In this document: positions 11,517 through 25,600 of the stretch, one piece after another
Position numbering within the stretch: position 1 is the stretch's first letter
Layout: each line of letters begins with the position of its first letter
Origin: Hermatobates lingyangjiaoensis
Taxonomy: Eukaryota > Arthropoda > Insecta > Hemiptera > Hermatobatidae
Direction: 5' to 3'
DNA length: 64,000 nucleotides
NCBI GenBank assembly: GCA_026182355.1
Contig: JAPFBL010000003.1
Location: 2,877,001 to 2,941,000 of the forward strand
Position numbers and translations under genes: made by a program
Notes under the pieces: generated by a model
What the model saw: the letters and a program-made list of their open reading frames with translations, nothing else
What the model was told of the DNA's origin: nothing
The model's database searches: none

Positions 11517-14500
11517 CTTAAAATAAACTGTGATACATAGGAAGAAATGTAACTCACTTTCCAATATTTCGACTGCCATAAAGGAAAACGAAAACGGACC
11601 GTATAATGAGTCGCCGTCCTGCCTTCCTACAGGACTCTTCGTCTCCTTATTATGACGATCGTCGAAATATAAAACTGAGATACCTTTTTCTATCTGTGTG
11701 CAACCTTTGTTTTAAGTCGTTCTTATATATATACATATATGATCAAACCACAATATGAAAAGGGAAAAAATACTAAAATCTTTCAACCGTAACAACTGAT
11801 CTTAGTCAGATTCAAAAACCCAACTGAAACACAAGATGCAAAACATCATGGTGAATGGTTCAAAGGAGTGGGAGGTAAGAGTGGTATTTTAAAAGGGTGT
11901 AAATCGCAAGAAAGGACAATAGTCCAGAGAAGGATGTTTGGGAAAAAATGAGTACAATAAGAAAAAGTAAAAAACTATCTGCTAGCTGTCAACCCTCTTC
12001 GATGAGGCTGTTACCCTCCTGAAGACAGAATCAAGTTTGAAAAGCCCGTTACTACGGTTTATAATATTTGATCTATTATATTTAATCAGAGAGGATTCGA
12101 TCATATTTCTTAACAACATCGATTTTTCATAGGTAATAAATTTACTTCCAGTCCAATCAATATGATGATTTTCATTATTTATATGCAAGTTTGCATTAGT
12201 TTGTAAACTAACTTTTACATTAGTTTTGATGTGAAGTCCCTTTTTACCAATGTACCTGTAACTTATCTTTTTAGTTTACTCCAGGAGGAATTTGTTAATT
12301 ATTCCCTTCCTCTTCCTTCGACCACTATAATAGAGTTAAGTTATGTGTAGTAGATTGTCATTTTCAGGTAAGTAATACAAGTTCACTAAATTTAAATGAT
12401 TCAAAAAAAATGGGAGGGAAAAAAATGAAAAAACTACAGAAGTAGGAAATTTGTTAAAAATAAGGTAACTTAAAAAATGAAATATACCTCAATCGTATAT
12501 AATAAACGTTTTTTTTATTTTCTATTGGTTATGAAAATATTTTATATTTTAAGGTGTCTTATATGTAACAAATCTCCTATTTCTGTACTTTTTTCATTTT
12601 TTTTTTATTTATTCAAATTGACCCAAATTTTATCGGATTGTTCCAAAATGTGAGTAAGTTAATGTGTTTCTTTACTCTATGTTACTCTTCTTCAATTTCG
12701 AACTTACATATATACCTATTTCTGTGCATATATTTGTTCCTATAGAAAAAAATGTCAGGTGCCTGCATAAAAGGTTAGAGTTCCAATTAATATTTTTTGT
12801 GGGTGATAATGGGAACAAAATTCGTATTTTAACTTCAAAGGAAATATTGTTAATTGTTCATTCCTCGGAAAAAAGCTAAAGGAATGTTACTGAATCTGTA
12901 CGATATCAGGGACTCGTTAAAGGTCCCTTTTTTAAATCACTTAATTGACTTGAGTAAAGGAAGCTTAATGAACGCGGTAGTCTAACTTAAGAAAGTAAAG
13001 TGTTGTAATAAATGAGTTATACGTCCCATCCTTTGAAGGGCAGAGACTATAAGTGCAAAATATTTAATCTGATGATAACAGAGGTAGATAGGGAAGTATA
13101 GATAGAGTTTAGAAAGAATGCAATGATTAAAGGTCGAGATGTACAGATACATCAATCGACTTACATTTGGTGAAGACACAGACACAGCTGCCCAGACAAT
13201 TCTCCTTGTCCAGCTGTGCACAAGGAAAGCGTTCGCCTTCTTCATTCCTCGTAACGCCCTCACCTCTCCTTATTATTACTTTCAGATCTGGTTACAATTA
13301 GGGTGAATCCATTTATAACTTTTAACCTGTAACTACATATAAGCATGAATTGAACTCCTTCACATGACAGACTTATCCAGTAGTCGACAGTGCCATTGAC
13401 AGTAAGCGCAGTACTCTTTCAGAGGAGGACCTCTTGTCTGAAATTGTTAATACGATGACTACTATACTGCACGAAATATCATTTGGCCTTTGTGCGTTAG
13501 AACCCTTGTAGCTATAAGCAAAACTATCTACCCAGTTCTTATGTAATAATATTTTACTTTATTTATTATCTGTAATTATCCTTTCATCAGTACTGACAAA
13601 ATTAATTACTCATTAATTAATCATTCATTATTAATTAATCGTGGATAAAATAAAGAGATTACCAATGAAATGTTTTATTAAATTAGTTTACTAAAGCACT
13701 GCATTGACAAAGGATATTAAGTAAACTTTATGTGAAAATACTTGCTCTAATTGAATACTCTGTTATTCTTGAATAGTTAAACACATATTGCAGGTAGTAT
13801 AGATTGGTAGTAAACACTGGTCCAATCAAATGCAATTCACTACGGTGATGATGTTAAAATGAAATTTTATTTTGCAGTTGGTGAAGGTGCGGAAGAAAGA
13901 GTTGTGCAGTTGAATAACAACACCATGGGTAAACTGCACCACGTTAACTACCCCCTAGATCCACCCTCCCAAGTGGAGTTGACGACGCGCTTCATCGCAC
14001 CCTTAGGGCACGTCATTCACCTCCAGATTGAGACCTCATCTCACACCATCAGTCAGTAAACTCCATATCTACACACATGCTCCTCATTAACCTCAAACAA
14101 ACATTTCTTTTATTAATTGCATTAATGCTACTTTAGTTAATACTAATTAGGATCTAATTAGGATCTAATTAGAATGAAATGTTAATAATGTTTATGATAT
14201 TTGAACGGTCATATTAAATTAATGAAGAATCAGTGATATTCTAACAATATACATAATCATTTTAACATCAGTCCAATTTATACAGAGATTCCTACTATTG
14301 ATGTGAAAAATGAAACACTAACTACTTTGCTTAACTTTAATCATTTTGTATTGATGTTTTCCCCGGTATTTCATAATATAATCATCTGATATATGTATAT
14401 TTTGTGATAACATGTAAACGGAATTCTGTAAATATCATCATATTTCATTTCTCTAGTAGAGTTTTACTTGACAAACTACCTATGATATTAACACTGGAAA

Positions 14501-17500
14501 AAATATAAATAAGAGTAAAGATTACGAGGACGCTTAGGAAGCAGGTCCTGTGACTCGTAACGTGGAAAAACTATGACATTTGACATTAAACAACTTCCTC
14601 CTACTGCATTGAAAAACTTTTTTTATAGTATCCTTTAAAGCTTTGTCAACACAGGAGGCTTATCTTAATGTGTAAACGGTAGAAATAATGTTTTGTAGTT
14701 GATTTATCATTATGGGATGCAATTATTATCAAAAAGTAAAAGAAAACTTATGATGAAGATGGTTTATAATAATTTAAACTATTCTAACAACCTCTATTTT
14801 ACTAACAATAATGATAGTGTGCTCAAAATATTAATGTTGGGTTCTATTAAATTTTTAACATTTTATCCCCTTCAGAGGAATTTTTATTTTAAAAACAAGT
14901 CTCAATAGACTGCGCTTGGCTTCTTTCCTCATAAAATTATCTAAAGAAGGGAGAATTAATAACTTTACCTCACAGAATGTAGGACAGGCCACCATTGATT
15001 CTCTTATCCCTTTTTCATTTACCTTTGACACTACACTTCCCTTGAGTAATACACCATCGGTCAGATCCAGCAATATAAAAGTTATTTCGATTTGAAGCCG
15101 CAAGGTCTATCAAAGAAATACTTATATCAGAACACTAAGTTTGTGATTTCGTCAAACCTACCTGTTACACGGTTTTTCCAGTTTAGCCTTCCATCTAAAG
15201 ACACTCAACAATTTGTATTTACCTCTGAGAGTTTTCTAATAAAGAGGTCCTTGATACCTACTTTCTCTCTTCTTACAAAAGATATATGAACCGTTTTAGC
15301 TGGATTTATATCCAGAACATTCTCTTTTACCCATTGTTCAACAATTTTGAGAAAATTTTTCTTAAAGGCAATAGCATCAAATATTCCTCTCTTGCAATAA
15401 GGCGGTCATCTGTATGTCCTTGCGTATTTCAAGCTTGATAATTTAAATTATCCAGTAAGTCATCTACCACTAATCTTAGCAGTAGGGCGATAATACACAT
15501 CTCTGAGCAGGCTATAGTGGTCATAATTCCAGTTGTGCCAGATCAGATACTCATACAAAGTTTAATTGCCTTTGAGTTATCATTGTATTAATCTATTCTA
15601 TAGTTATTAGATCTGTAACCTCTATATCAGTAATGATTTAATGGACTGCATGGAAATGTTATCAAAGGCTTCTTGTATATTACCCAAGAAGCAACCGTAT
15701 TTCTATTAAGGCTTAAAGATTTTTTTATTTGATTAAGTAGGTTATTCAAACTCGTAATTTATCCTTTGATCAGTATGTAGCACCTTATTGAGGTACTTAT
15801 TTATCAAAAACTTATCATGTTGCTTCGGAGTATAAATAAAATAAAACAGAGTTCAATCTGCTTTTCAGGATTAACTCTCCTCTCTACATCGACGTTTTAG
15901 TTTTGTTTAAAATGCGATGAAGCAACAAATAAAGGAAAACAAAAAATAATTTAAAATCAATAATTAGTCATATTAGTTGCACTACACGTAATGTTAATTA
16001 ATACTCATATTTCAGTTCTATGGTATGGTATGGTATGGTATGGTATCGTATAGTTAATACGAACAAGACTAAGAAACAATCGGTCATTCGAGAAAGTTAT
16101 AAATTTGGTTTAAAAATGGTAGTAGGCACTTCTTGAATGGTAAAATTCATACCGAATTGACTGGGAAACAACAGTCAAAAAAAGGTTTAAAATAAGATTG
16201 AAAATATGGGATATAATCGAGGGATTATAACGTCACTTATTTTGGACAATGAGGTAACGGTTTTGTGTTTGTAATAGAACATTAATCTTATGTCTCAAAG
16301 GAAGAAGAAACAATTACTTTATTCAAAATTATTAAGAGCAAGATCAAAATACAATTGGAAACAAGATATGAAATTTATAGATCTAAAAAGAAATCTTTTG
16401 AAAGTGTAATTACCAAGAACCATTAGAAAAGTTTAGTTGGGATCAGTCTAGAATGTTATATCTTATATCACGAGATGGTGGGAGTTGGAAGAATTATGAA
16501 AGAAATGTTGCTTAATGAAAAGTGACAGACATTTGGACAGGCTTCTTCAGCCTCTGCAATAACTTGAATCTTACCTTCCTCATCATAAATTCTTCATAAC
16601 TTCTTCTTTCTCTGCCATATTATTCATCAAGAAATATCAGAAAACATCATGCATTTAGTTTTTATTCTATAATCTGTTCATTTTTCAAGCCTGATTACAG
16701 TTTTAACTTACCTTTTGGAAAGCCGTTTAGCTCAACTCTCTTGTTTACTATCATATATCATGTTTGAAGTGGGATAGTTTATGGTAAGTAAATTAGAGAC
16801 CTACAAATCATCAGTGATCACTTACCTGTTATGTAAGTCTGAGTTTCTTGCAAATGAGTTGTTATTGAAAAATTTGATTCAATTCTGTCTGTATTTTCAA
16901 TTCACTCAGAATTTTTGTTTGTTCGGCTTCAATAAAAGAACTACCTGAACCTTAATCTTCAGAAAATAATGACACCGTTCAAGTTATTTTGTATGAATGT
17001 ACAAAATCCACCATGAGAGTTTATATGAGACTAATATTTTCTTGGGTTGTAATAAGTTTATACTAGTAGATCCAAGGTTTAAAGCTCGCATTGAATTTAA
17101 ATTATGGGACTCTTGAATTATTCACGTCAAGAATAATTCAAGAGAGATGAATAAATCTGAACATATTGACTTTAAGCCGTCGATACCGAGTCTTGTCAAT
17201 GTCAGGTACTCATTAATGATGCCTACTCAAAAATAAACTTGAGTTAGGAAAAATTTAGGACTCTCAATGTAGAATCTTCATTGTGCTGCATCACAAAGGG
17301 CCGATGTTTGGCCTATGTCTGTTCTCTTGTGGGACTGCCACCGCAATGTTACCGAATCTAACCTAAGAAGTTTGTAAGTACTCAGGGAGGCTTTTATTGA
17401 ATATGTGAATTCACTGCACCTGATATTATTGCATCAATATACATACTGCAGATATCAAAAGTTTATTAGTTCTCAGGACTTTCAACAATGAACCAATATC

Positions 17501-20500
17501 TTTGAATCCATGTTCTCCATATTTTTACGAAAGTAAATTGATATAAGGTTGAATCTAAAGCCATTTAAATTGCATTTTGCAATTATGAGACTATCACCAT
17601 TTCGATTAAACGCTTTCATGGCAACATTCGTTGTACATCACCGAAAATTTACTATGACTAAACCTCCAACCCTTGTGCATAGGGTAAAACCTTTGAACTA
17701 CTCTAATTTATCCCTTAAGGCCCCAGACATAAACTGTATCACCCCTTCTTTCTCTGGCTCATTTTGCATACTATTAATTAATGCGAGCTTCATACCACAA
17801 ATTGTTATAAGGAATAAAAATGTTTAGTGAGGGTGAACATGGACTGCGATGAGGAGGAGAGTGAGCTGGTTGTAAGGGACAGCTACTCCGAGGAGAACGG
17901 GACGGTGTGGCGACTGTGCCAGGGTTCAGCGCAGAGCACTCACCCCGTGGCCATCGTCTCCTTCCTCAACACCCTCTCTGTCAAAGAACTCTACTCCCAC
18001 CACTCCACCTTCAGGCTCAATGCTACTGTCTCCGTCATCCAAGGTAAACATTAATCCTACCATCAGCCATCCACACTAATGCCAACTCTTTTGGTTCGGT
18101 TCTTTCTAATTCCATTGGCTTTAACAGACGATCAAGCGGTAGGAGAATGACACCTAAATTGTTATGTCCGAGTGAAACGACATTGACTGAACCAATAAGG
18201 CACCTAATAGCAAGTTGTGTAATAGTTTTGTTGTAATAACACTGTTTAATCTAAATACCTCTGTGTTATAAATATAAATACTACAAATTTAGAACTATCA
18301 ATATATAATTTAATTAGAAACATATTCCAGCTATCCATAGCAGTAATACCGTTTCTCTAATACTACAAGTAAATTTAAAGATGATGTAATAGGTATGATT
18401 GGTGGTTGGTTGAAATCACTGTCAATTGAATTAAGTGTTTGTAGATATATGACTACTTTTTTACTATATCTTATGGTTCCTTTATCCTAAAATTGTCTTG
18501 ATTAATAAGAACCAAACTCTCATATAATATTTAGACTTACACAAAATTGAGAACACGTTTAATACTTCGATGAAGTCTGTTGTAAGTTGAAGCAATTTAT
18601 ATGTTGCATAAAAATAGTCGTTCAATTTTAAAATTCTTTTCTTGGCTTTTTTTTTGTGATACTTACTTAAGTTTATTTTAAGTTTTATAAGAAGAGTGAA
18701 TCTAAATCCTTCCTTAGTTCGGACAGTTGAGGTATCTTAATAGGTAGAACACAACTTTTCATAAGAGGAATAGCCATATTTTGAAAATTATTTTAAGAGG
18801 TTCCCTGAGGTTCTTTAAGTAGTATGTCGTGTTTAAGCTGCTTATTAGTTGCGAGTGACGGATCTTCTTATCATGACGATGAGTGTCAAAATATATATAT
18901 ATATGTGAGTTGTGTCAGTTCTTTTTCTGTAATTTGACGTGCTTTCCTCGTGTACTGTTTTAGTTTATTTTTTATATTTAGAATTCCTCAATGTAGTGTA
19001 TACAATATAGACACTGAATTTTGCGTGTCTACATGTCTCAATTATAACATAACGAAAAATCAACGATTATGATTGAATAGAAATATTAAGTGCTTCAACG
19101 AGATAAATATGTATCTTCTAAGCTTCTTAATATAATACAGTGTTAGAACTAGAAATATATTTAGATATTTGCACAGATAAGCAATCATTAAAAAAAAATC
19201 TTACTAATCGGAGAATTAGTATATGTCAATTCTACTCTGGCTGTGGAAAGTCCAGAGACTGAAGTACCTAAATGCATTTAAGGTTCAAGGTTCCATGTGA
19301 GATTTGGAAGAGAGCTTACAAAGTAATGAATATCAAGAGTAAATGTTGATTTCCCTTTGTCAAGACCGGCTAAATATCAATGTCTTGATTAAATTAGAAG
19401 ATTAACTCCATTAAGAAATATGTATTTAAATATGTTACTAGGATGTTAGCAGTCTTTAAGGTACATTCGAATTTGAACCACTTGAATGTTTAGTACTAAA
19501 AAAGCCTTCTCAATATAAGGTACTCGACAACTTATGAACCGTCACCAAGGGCAATACTGACATCCAGGTCCATTACACAAGTAGTCAAAATGAGTTATGT
19601 AGGCAAAACCATTTAAAAGTGATGGCAGGAAAAAGACTAACTCATCTTTAACGTACCCTCAACTGAAAGAATATAACTTATCTGGTTAGAATATATGAGA
19701 GGAACAAGTTGGTGTCATAAACGAAAACTTTGCTATAACCTATAATAATAAATATTTAAAACAATAAATATTGTTGTATATATAGTACTGTATTTGATTT
19801 TATGTTAATAACCACAGTTAAACTTGAAGCAATTGTAATTCAAGGCAAAAAATGTGGTATCTTATTCTGGAACAAAGACAGTTCTGTGGAGCATTACTTG
19901 GTGTCCATCATTAAACCATTCCAATGTTGGCATTCAGTATAAATATATATAGTGTGAAGAAATAAATGACAGGTGATTTAAAATATGAGTTAAAACCGTC
20001 ATCAGAAGAAAAAAGACTGAAAAACCAAAGTAATGGCTGGTGGCTAAAATTTAATTCTTTTTACTGGTTTGTTTTTATAAACTTATGCGAATATTATAAA
20101 ATATATACGTTTTGATTTGTGTTTAATTATCAGAAGTTTTTTTTTTTAGTTGAATTCACCTCATCATAAATGTCTCTTGTTGATCTATACTTGATCTACA
20201 GGAAGTGGAACCTTATGGGAAAATATATATTTATCTTTTCGTAATAATTGTTAAACACACCATGTGGTTTATTGCTCGACACATCAAAATGCGGTTCTGG
20301 CAAATAACCCCATGATTTTTTTAGATGGAGAGTTTAAGAAGAAGCTTCTTTTGGCGTCCAACGAAGTTGAGTCTTGTTCCCCTAATCCTTGTCGAAATGG
20401 GGGTAAATGCATCAACAGCAATGGAAAGAAACTATGCCAGTGTCTGGGCCACTTCACTGGTAAGTCTATTGCATGCTAATATTAAGAGTTTACCCACAAT

Positions 20501-22605
20501 GCCTGTTACGTAATGACATCACTTAGAGTTAGAGAATGAGTTTGAAATCATGACTCAGCCCCAGAATTCTTCCATGAACGGAGGTACCATAGTGCCAGTA
20601 CTCCCACAACTATCTAAACTTTACTCTGTTGAATCTAGAATCATATAGACCAGGATAATGTCTAAAAAAAGTCCATACCTTTACAACTGTTATATTACAA
20701 TAGGTGAGACATGATACTGTCAAAAAATTGTCTATAAATCAAGAAAACAGTGATGATGAAAAATCAATCTCAGTTGATTAAATCTGGAGACAGGTATTTA
20801 GAGATTTTTGATATCTTTCTGAGATAATTGTGCATATGGTCGTCCTCAGTTTTAATTCACTTAGAGTTATAAAATAATTGTTTAGTTTGTGTGTAATTAA
20901 TTTATTCAATAATGCCTTTTTATTTATAAGCATATTATAATAATTAGAAATGCACTGTATAAAATTAATATTTAATTTTCATATTGTATGACAAGTTTAG
21001 TGAGAAGCTGTCTCATTTCACAGGACTGTTGTGTGCTCTGACTATGTGTGAGCTTGAACCTTGCGTCTTCGGCAAATGCCTCCTAACCGACAAGGGTTAC
21101 AAGTGCGTCTGTAGAGAAGGTTTCTTTGGAGAAACCTGTGACCAGAGAGCAAGACCTTGTGCTTCCAACCCCTGCAACTTCCACGGCGAATGCATGGAAA
21201 TCAAACAGTCCTCCTTCAAGTGTCGCTGCCACGCCTGGTGGGAAGGTACGAATCCCTTTTGTGTTTGGATCTGTATTATAACCAGATTATAAATTGACAG
21301 ACTGGACATTTGTGGGCCAGCTGTCACACCTTGCAGGAAGGTATCCAGGACACAGTATCATATCATTTACGCAATATGTGCCCAGATTATCCGTTTCTAA
21401 ACCTGACAATCTATCAGATTCGACCCTTTAATTAAGCTTTATTTAGTATATTAAGCTGCTATAGTGTATTAAAGGAGCAAACTCAAAATCCATAAGACTA
21501 GATTTGCATTTTGTCGTTCATGTCTCTTTTTAAAATGTCATACAGTTTTATATATCTGCTACTCAATCATTTATTATTGCAATGCCCATATTTAAAGATT
21601 TGATTCAGAAAATAATACATTGACAGGAATTTTCAATGAAATAACTGCATTGAATCTCTGTATTTGTGAGGGATCTTATCTAAGACAATGTCAATGTGGA
21701 GCGATAAAGTAACTTGTCTAAAAAAACACATCAAAATCCCCGCTACCCTACTACCGAAACTGCCCTATTATCCATTCCAGAAATCGACGGTGATTATTTT
21801 GAACTGGATATATGATATTCTTTTTTTGTAAACTGTTTTAATGGGCTACTGGTCGGTGTTTGGGGTAACTTGCCATTGTATAAAGATCTGGTGCCTTGGA
21901 TAAAGATTTGGTACTGAAGTTCACAAGGATTGGTGTTTCACAAGAGGTCCAATGTCTCCTGAGAAAATCGGGTTCGATAAGTCTTGTTTTCGAATATTTT
22001 TTATGCATATGTAAAATGTCTTATTAATTCTTCACATAAAGGATATGCAGTATGTAAAAAACAAAAATGTAATTTTTACATCATATGTGGTTTTGATCTA
22101 CCTTTCAATTACTGTATTGTAAATATTAATCTCAGTTTCATATTTCATAGCTGAGTTAAATAATATAAGTTACAAATGTTATTAAATAAAAAAGTAATAT
22201 GTTTGATACAGGTTCGAGATGCGAGAAGCGCATGTTGAACATCCCCTATAAACCGTTGTCTGAGAGAATGCTCGAGGAACCCTTCTGGCTGGGCCTCATC
22301 ACTGTAACCATTGTGCTTACAGTTCTGGGTCTTTTCTGGTGCGCCAAGAGGCATTTCCCGGAAAAGCTGGAAAAACTGCTCGCCGAGGATGATAAAAACA
22401 GACAATGTACAACAATCCAGATTCAATATCACACCATTCAATGTCTATTATTTTTCATGTTCAATAATTATGTCTAATAACTTTTCAATAAAAATGTCTA
22501 AGATCTTCTTGAACACTCACTCTGTGTACTTTATATTATTACAAGCAATAACTTGTCAAATTTTGTTAGTGTACATGTAGGTATGAAACACTTACCCTTC
22601 CTCCT

Positions 22606-22691
<86 letters not shown>

Positions 22692-25600
22692 CTCTTTCTC
22701 CTTCTCTCCTTTAATTTTTTTCTACGTCTGTACTCTTATCATTAATGTACTATCTCTCTTACTTTCAGATATGTCTATAGACTTGTAATTAATTGATTTA
22801 TCAATGTATCAATAGGTGTTACTTACTTATCTCCATAATTGTAATTTACATGTATGCATTCGAAGTTATATAATAAAAGCATAAGGTCAGTATAACCAAT
22901 AAACCTCTAACCTATAATAGTTTCGTAAAGAATTGGTTGAGATATTTATGCCAAAATTCATTCTAAAAGATAGAAAGATTAGTTGTTTTTTGGCTGGTTA
23001 TTGCTCGTAAAATACTGAACAAGAGCAAAAGATGACAAATATGACTTTTTTTACATTAAAGCTAATAATGGTAGATATAGTAAGTTATGTTAACGTAGGA
23101 GGGTTGCTGCATTGGATGGTGGTATTGATATTGTTGCAGACACGAGCGGAGGACGGTGCTCCTCGGTGCGGGAGCGGCACCTGCTGACCCCCTCTGCCTC
23201 GCTGACCTCCTCGACGTCAGTGCTGGTGACCCCTTCGCAGTCCACAGGCAAGGCGACCCTCCTGGGGAGACTGGGCATCAGAAAGCCCTCCCTTCTCCTT
23301 ACTCCCTCCGCTAGGACTGCCAGGACCTTCAGTCTCGACGATTTGCTAAAGCCTCCGCCAAGTAAGCCCTTCCCACCCCTTCCTTCCCCTTTACTCCCCA
23401 GACCCCAGACTCAACCAACACAACCCTCTGACGAATGCTCTTAATTCCTTTAAATATTGTGCTTAAACTTTGCCTGATCCGTATAACCGACACTAATGAT
23501 AAACAACTAAAAACAAGTTTTAAAACTGACATTGGGCAGTCCGTTACACGAAACTCGCAGAAACCTATTCCCCACTAAGCACTCGACGCACAGGGAGCGG
23601 CAATGTAGCACGTCTACATTATCAGATAATATTTAAAACCCATGTAAGAAATAAACAATCAACTTTTTTTTAACTTGGTTTTTTTATAAATACCATTAAC
23701 ACGAAATTTCAACTTGTTTTATACTACATTTTGTATCAAAAAATTATGTTATAAAATGCTATTATTAAATTATTATAATCCAAACAATTTAAGATTAAAA
23801 TTTACTCTTTATTATTAACATCAGTTCATTGGTCATATTGCAATCAGTGGGTAGAACGGATTGTAGTGCGAGAATTGATAATCGGTATCTTGTAAAAATA
23901 TACAATGATTCAAACATTTCCGGAGTAATTATAATTTTCATCCCGTTCGTTTAGTTTTAATAAAATAGATATCATGGTTGTCTGGCTACTCAATGAGGGA
24001 AACAGTCTTTTGATAAACTATGCCTTCCTGAGAATGAATTTAAGAAAACATGTGTAATATTTTACAGTCCGTTTATATATATATATAGCAGTTCCAATGA
24101 AATCATTTTTTTCCAATAGAAGAAGTGTAAGTGCTTCTGTCACAATTAAAACATTAAAACTATCACTTTCGAACAGCTTTCTTATAAAAATTCCTAACAA
24201 ATTTCACTTCTAACCGGTCAAAGTTCGTACATTACTATTTCTAACCAACTAACTAAACATCAGTTAAGTGTTTTAGGTTTGATGAACAACATTTAACTTC
24301 GCTATAAAGAGAAATTAATTGAAATATTAATTTCAATATTAAACATTAATATGAAACATGAACACTTTGACATATTTCAGGTTGGGTTCAATCTTTGTGT
24401 GGCAATAGAATAAAACAGAATGAAATGTGTGCATGCACTTATCAACAATTGTACAGCAAGCATGTGTTGTATATATATCACATATATTAAACAATAAAAA
24501 CTAGAATGTTAAATATTGTGTTAATTATTAATAACTTCAGAATTATTAATTAAATTACAAATTTTGATTCAGAACATTACTAAATGAGATATATTCACTA
24601 TTTGTAAATATAATATATCAAATAAATATTAATTGAATTCCAAGATTTTAAATTTTTAAAAACTTAAAGACTGTAAGTTGACAACTTTCTGATATGTGAC
24701 ATTGCTTATTGAATACTTTCTTCCAATTCGGTGTGAAAATTACGGTACCTAATATCGGATATATACCACTGTGTGATGTGATTTTTCGCTTTTTTTTAAG
24801 AAAAATGTCTTAAAAATTTCTTGTATACATCCATTTTATAATTTCATTAGTACTTCATATATTTTGCATATGTTTTCAACATAGGTTCTTTAACTATACA
24901 GCTATAGAATAGACGAGTCTATATGAATGAATATAAATAATTGTTAACAACTTCTTCTAATTTATTTATAGAATACATATCAATTTCATGCAATTATATT
25001 TAAACTGAACTAAAATACACAGATAACTTAAGCCAACGTTTATGTACAAATATTTTTCAAATGTAGCCAGAACTACAGTTAATTTATTGAATTTGAGGTT
25101 AATTAATTTAATTTGGATTATTGGCATATCAATGGTTTTTTAAGCAGTACCTATTTAAATGAATGTTCCTACTCCCTGCTATGATATTTCCTGCATTATC
25201 TCCAGTTTTCTTGAGATTTAACCTGCATCTTATGAGTGAAGAAGACAAATAGTGTAGTTGATGACTCTCATTGATATGCCAATCTTTAACCTTCGCAACA
25301 GGTGATAGTTTTGACTCCTTGAACGATATGCTGATGATGAATAATAAGAGACGGACTCAGTGGCATAGCTTTACTTTCAGTCCCCCGGAGCATCGGTGCA
25401 CCCCATCAATTCTCACGAACGTACTTCATCCATACCTCCTTCTACCAGTAGGTGTAGATAAAGATGTAAAAACGTACAGTCTGGACTGCGTAAAACAGCT
25501 CATGCTTCCAAAGTGTTAAATCAGTCAACCTCTAAACCGCAGATAAAAATCTAGAAACTGTCTAAAATCTTTCAACAATAACTAGTGGCCTTTATCAGAC

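Larger units (their letters stand above)
10629..13877 (+). other. Intron 2, rich in retroelement debris
   Basis: Holds a family C inverted pair, a family E pair, a family D core and two Penelope-like fragments (annotated separately). The stretch at 12350-13870 shows no recognisable gene. Confidence 0.8.
14052..17827 (+). other. Intron 3
   Basis: Starts gtcagt and ends tttag. Contains a decayed non-LTR retrotransposon (about 14855-15640), a (TATGG)n tract and a second copy of the dispersed repeat. The remainder is AT-rich with nothing recognised. Confidence 0.8.

Noticed and set aside
13140..13270. GC-richer stretch with a minus-strand gtaagt and a Cys-rich frame
   Set aside because: Could be an antisense exon, but no acceptor with a pyrimidine tract and no second exon were found.
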